A stretch of 35,191 nt of DNA from JADHUC01 sp964617665 (lineage in GTDB: Bacteria > Planctomycetota > Planctomycetia > Pirellulales > Pirellulaceae): assembly GCA_964617665.1 (NCBI GenBank), contig CAZUAH010000086.1:1-35191 (forward strand), written 5' to 3'. Under the pieces are notes generated by a model. The model did no database searches and had not been told where the DNA came from. It was given only the letters and a program-made list of their open reading frames with translations. The position numbers were made by a program, and so were the translations under genes. Positions 33,864 through 35,191 of the stretch are shown here, piece by piece (position 1 is the stretch's first letter; the number at the start of each line of letters is the position of its first letter).

Positions 33864-35191
33864 ATGCACAAGCACGTTTTGGATCGCCCTGAACTCAGGC
33901 GTCTTCATCGGGCCCTGCTGGCAATATCGCTTGCCGCGCTGGCCCAATTCTGTGGTAGGGATGTTCGCGGCGAGGCAGCACAGCCAGACGCGTTGCGCGT
34001 TGGTCTGGCCCGCGTGTGCATCACGCCGGAGAAACCAGTATGGCTTCACGGCTATGCCGGCAAGGCGCGGTTTCGTCCGTTCGAGGGCAAGCTCAACGAT
34101 CTGTTTGCCAAGGCGATGGCGCTGGAGGACGCTCGCGGAGAGCGGGCAGTGCTGATCACCCTCGATCTTTGCGTGCTCCGCGCGGCGGAGGCGGAAACGC
34201 TATTCGGGCGTCTGACCGAATGCACGGGCCTCCAGCGGCGGCAGCTTCTGGTGAATTTCTCGCATACGCACTCCGGTCCGATCCTTGGGTCCTCTGACCT
34301 GGATCGCTACCCGATGTCTGCAGGGGAGCGGCAGGCGACGCTGGACTATACCGCCCGCCTTTTCGAGAAGATTGCGGACGTTGCGCGGGCGGCGCTGGCC
34401 GACTTGAAGCCGGCTACACTGGCCTGGGGTACGGGCAAGTGCGACTTCGTGCGCAATCGCCGCCTCTATCGCGCGGACGGTAGTTATCACCGCATGGGAC
34501 CGAACGCGGACAAGTACGCCGACGATGTTGTACCGGTACTCCGTGTCGGTGCTCCCGACGGAACCCTGCGCGGGATCGTCTTCGGCTGCGCTTGCCATCC
34601 GGTGACCTTCGGGTCCGACAGCATCAAGCTGTCCGGCGACTACGCCAGTTTTGCCCAGGAAGAAGTCGAGGCGAGCCATCCAGGCGTGCAAGCCATGTTC
34701 GTGCAGGGCTGCGGCGCGGATGCCAATAGCGAGCCGCGCTGCGGCCCCGATGCGGAGAAGCATGCCCGCCTCCAAGGCCGACGACTGGCGGCCGAGGTTG
34801 GTCGTGTCGCCGCGGGATCGCTCGAGCCGATCCGCGGGCCGCTACAAATCAAATTCCACGAAGTCGATCTGCCGCTCAAGCCGGCGTTGCCGCCCGCCGA
34901 ACTCAAGAAGATGTCGGGCTCGATGGCTCATAATGCGAGGCGTATGCTGGCCGCGTTGGAACGCGGAGAAGCGCTGCCGACCCACCACACGCATCCGTTG
35001 GCCGTCTGGCAGTTCGGCGAAGACTTGACGTTCATCGGGCTTTCCGGAGAGGTGGTGTCGGGTTATGTCCGTTTGTTGAAACGAGCGCTGGATGGCGACC
35101 GCCTGTGGGTCGCGGGCTACTCCAACGAGGTCGACGGCTATGTGCCCGACGCGACAGTCGTTGCGGAGGGAGGCTACGAGGCCCGCGGCCT
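33864..35191 (+). CDS. Ceramidase-family protein (3), 3' end outside the window
   Basis: The frame opens at ATG 33864 (GAGGAA upstream) and has 442 codons to the window edge with no stop. A basic head and hydrophobic helix (about 12-30) form the signal. Family blocks: ARVCITPEKPVWLHGYAG, NFSHTHSGP (H134, H136), GCACHPVTFG (H245), QGCGADANSEPR (281-292), LTFIGLSGEVV (E396) and YSNEVDGYVPD (Y427). All expected metal ligands are present, unlike paralogue 2. It is probably a secreted amidase or ceramidase-like hydrolase. The window ends near the conserved GGYE segment, so only a short C-terminus is missing unless an extra domain follows. Confidence 0.8.
   Translation, partial: MHKHVLDRPELRRLHRALLAISLAALAQFCGRDVRGEAAQPDALRVGLARVCITPEKPVWLHGYAGKARFRPFEGKLNDLFAKAMALEDARGERAVLITLDLCVLRAAEAETLFGRLTECTGLQRRQLLVNFSHTHSGPILGSSDLDRYPMSAGERQATLDYTARLFEKIADVARAALADLKPATLAWGTGKCDFVRNRRLYRADGSYHRMGPNADKYADDVVPVLRVGAPDGTLRGIVFGCACHPVTFGSDSIKLSGDYASFAQEEVEASHPGVQAMFVQGCGADANSEPRCGPDAEKHARLQGRRLAAEVGRVAAGSLEPIRGPLQIKFHEVDLPLKPALPPAELKKMSGSMAHNARRMLAALERGEALPTHHTHPLAVWQFGEDLTFIGLSGEVVSGYVRLLKRALDGDRLWVAGYSNEVDGYVPDATVVAEGGYEARG

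Overview
The window looks like a chromosomal piece of a planctomycete (Pirellulales-like), probably from a draft or metagenome assembly. The basis is the gene style: short membrane proteins with a basic FSLRTLL-type N-terminus, secreted sulfatase, Tat-exported aldo/keto reductases, tandem alpha/beta-hydrolase proteins, ceramidase-like enzymes, a leucine-rich-repeat protein, a RadC with an extra N-terminal domain, and many intergenic palindromes. No rRNA, tRNA, CRISPR array, transposase or phage gene was recognised. A 10-N gap at 23826-23835 followed by 54 nt of almost pure C means the two halves are scaffolded and their adjacency is not certain.

Region 1 (1-3.7 kb) is a patchwork of small membrane proteins and decayed genes: four or five FSLRTLL-type ORFs with duplicated spacers, a small secreted protein, and two remnants of a formylglycine-generating-enzyme (FGE/SUMF1) domain. 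One remnant has an in-frame TAG, and both stop at the same truncated C-terminus. Region 2 (3.6-7.1 kb) has a 389-bp nested-hairpin element, radC, a FabG-type reductase and a secreted unknown.

Region 3 (7.1-22.9 kb) reads as a polysaccharide-use locus. On the plus strand are a short exported protein, a tandem alpha/beta hydrolase, a GH42-like glycosidase and a DNRLRE/PL14-like lyase. On the minus strand are a Tat aldo/keto reductase, a DUF4003-like protein, a second tandem hydrolase that has lost both serine nucleophiles, a second Tat aldo/keto reductase that has lost most of its catalytic tetrad, and a zinc-ribbon membrane protein. A sodium/solute symporter on the plus strand follows. The likely sequence of events (inference) is extracellular or periplasmic cleavage and deacylation of a glycan, oxidoreduction of sugars, then uptake.

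Region 4 (24.1-35.2 kb) holds two adjacent ceramidase-family genes, a 5'-truncated N-acyl-D-amino-acid deacylase, a sulfatase, an SGNH hydrolase, an LRR protein, and a third ceramidase-family gene that runs off the end.

Three themes stand out. First, at least five intergenic elements share one topology (a long outer stem enclosing smaller hairpins) but not one sequence. Second, a promoter-leader cassette occurs three times: before the FGE pseudogene, before the LRR gene, and as an orphan. In the first two it is attached to a homologous signal peptide but to unrelated mature domains. Third, several secreted 'enzymes' keep their fold signatures but lack catalytic residues.
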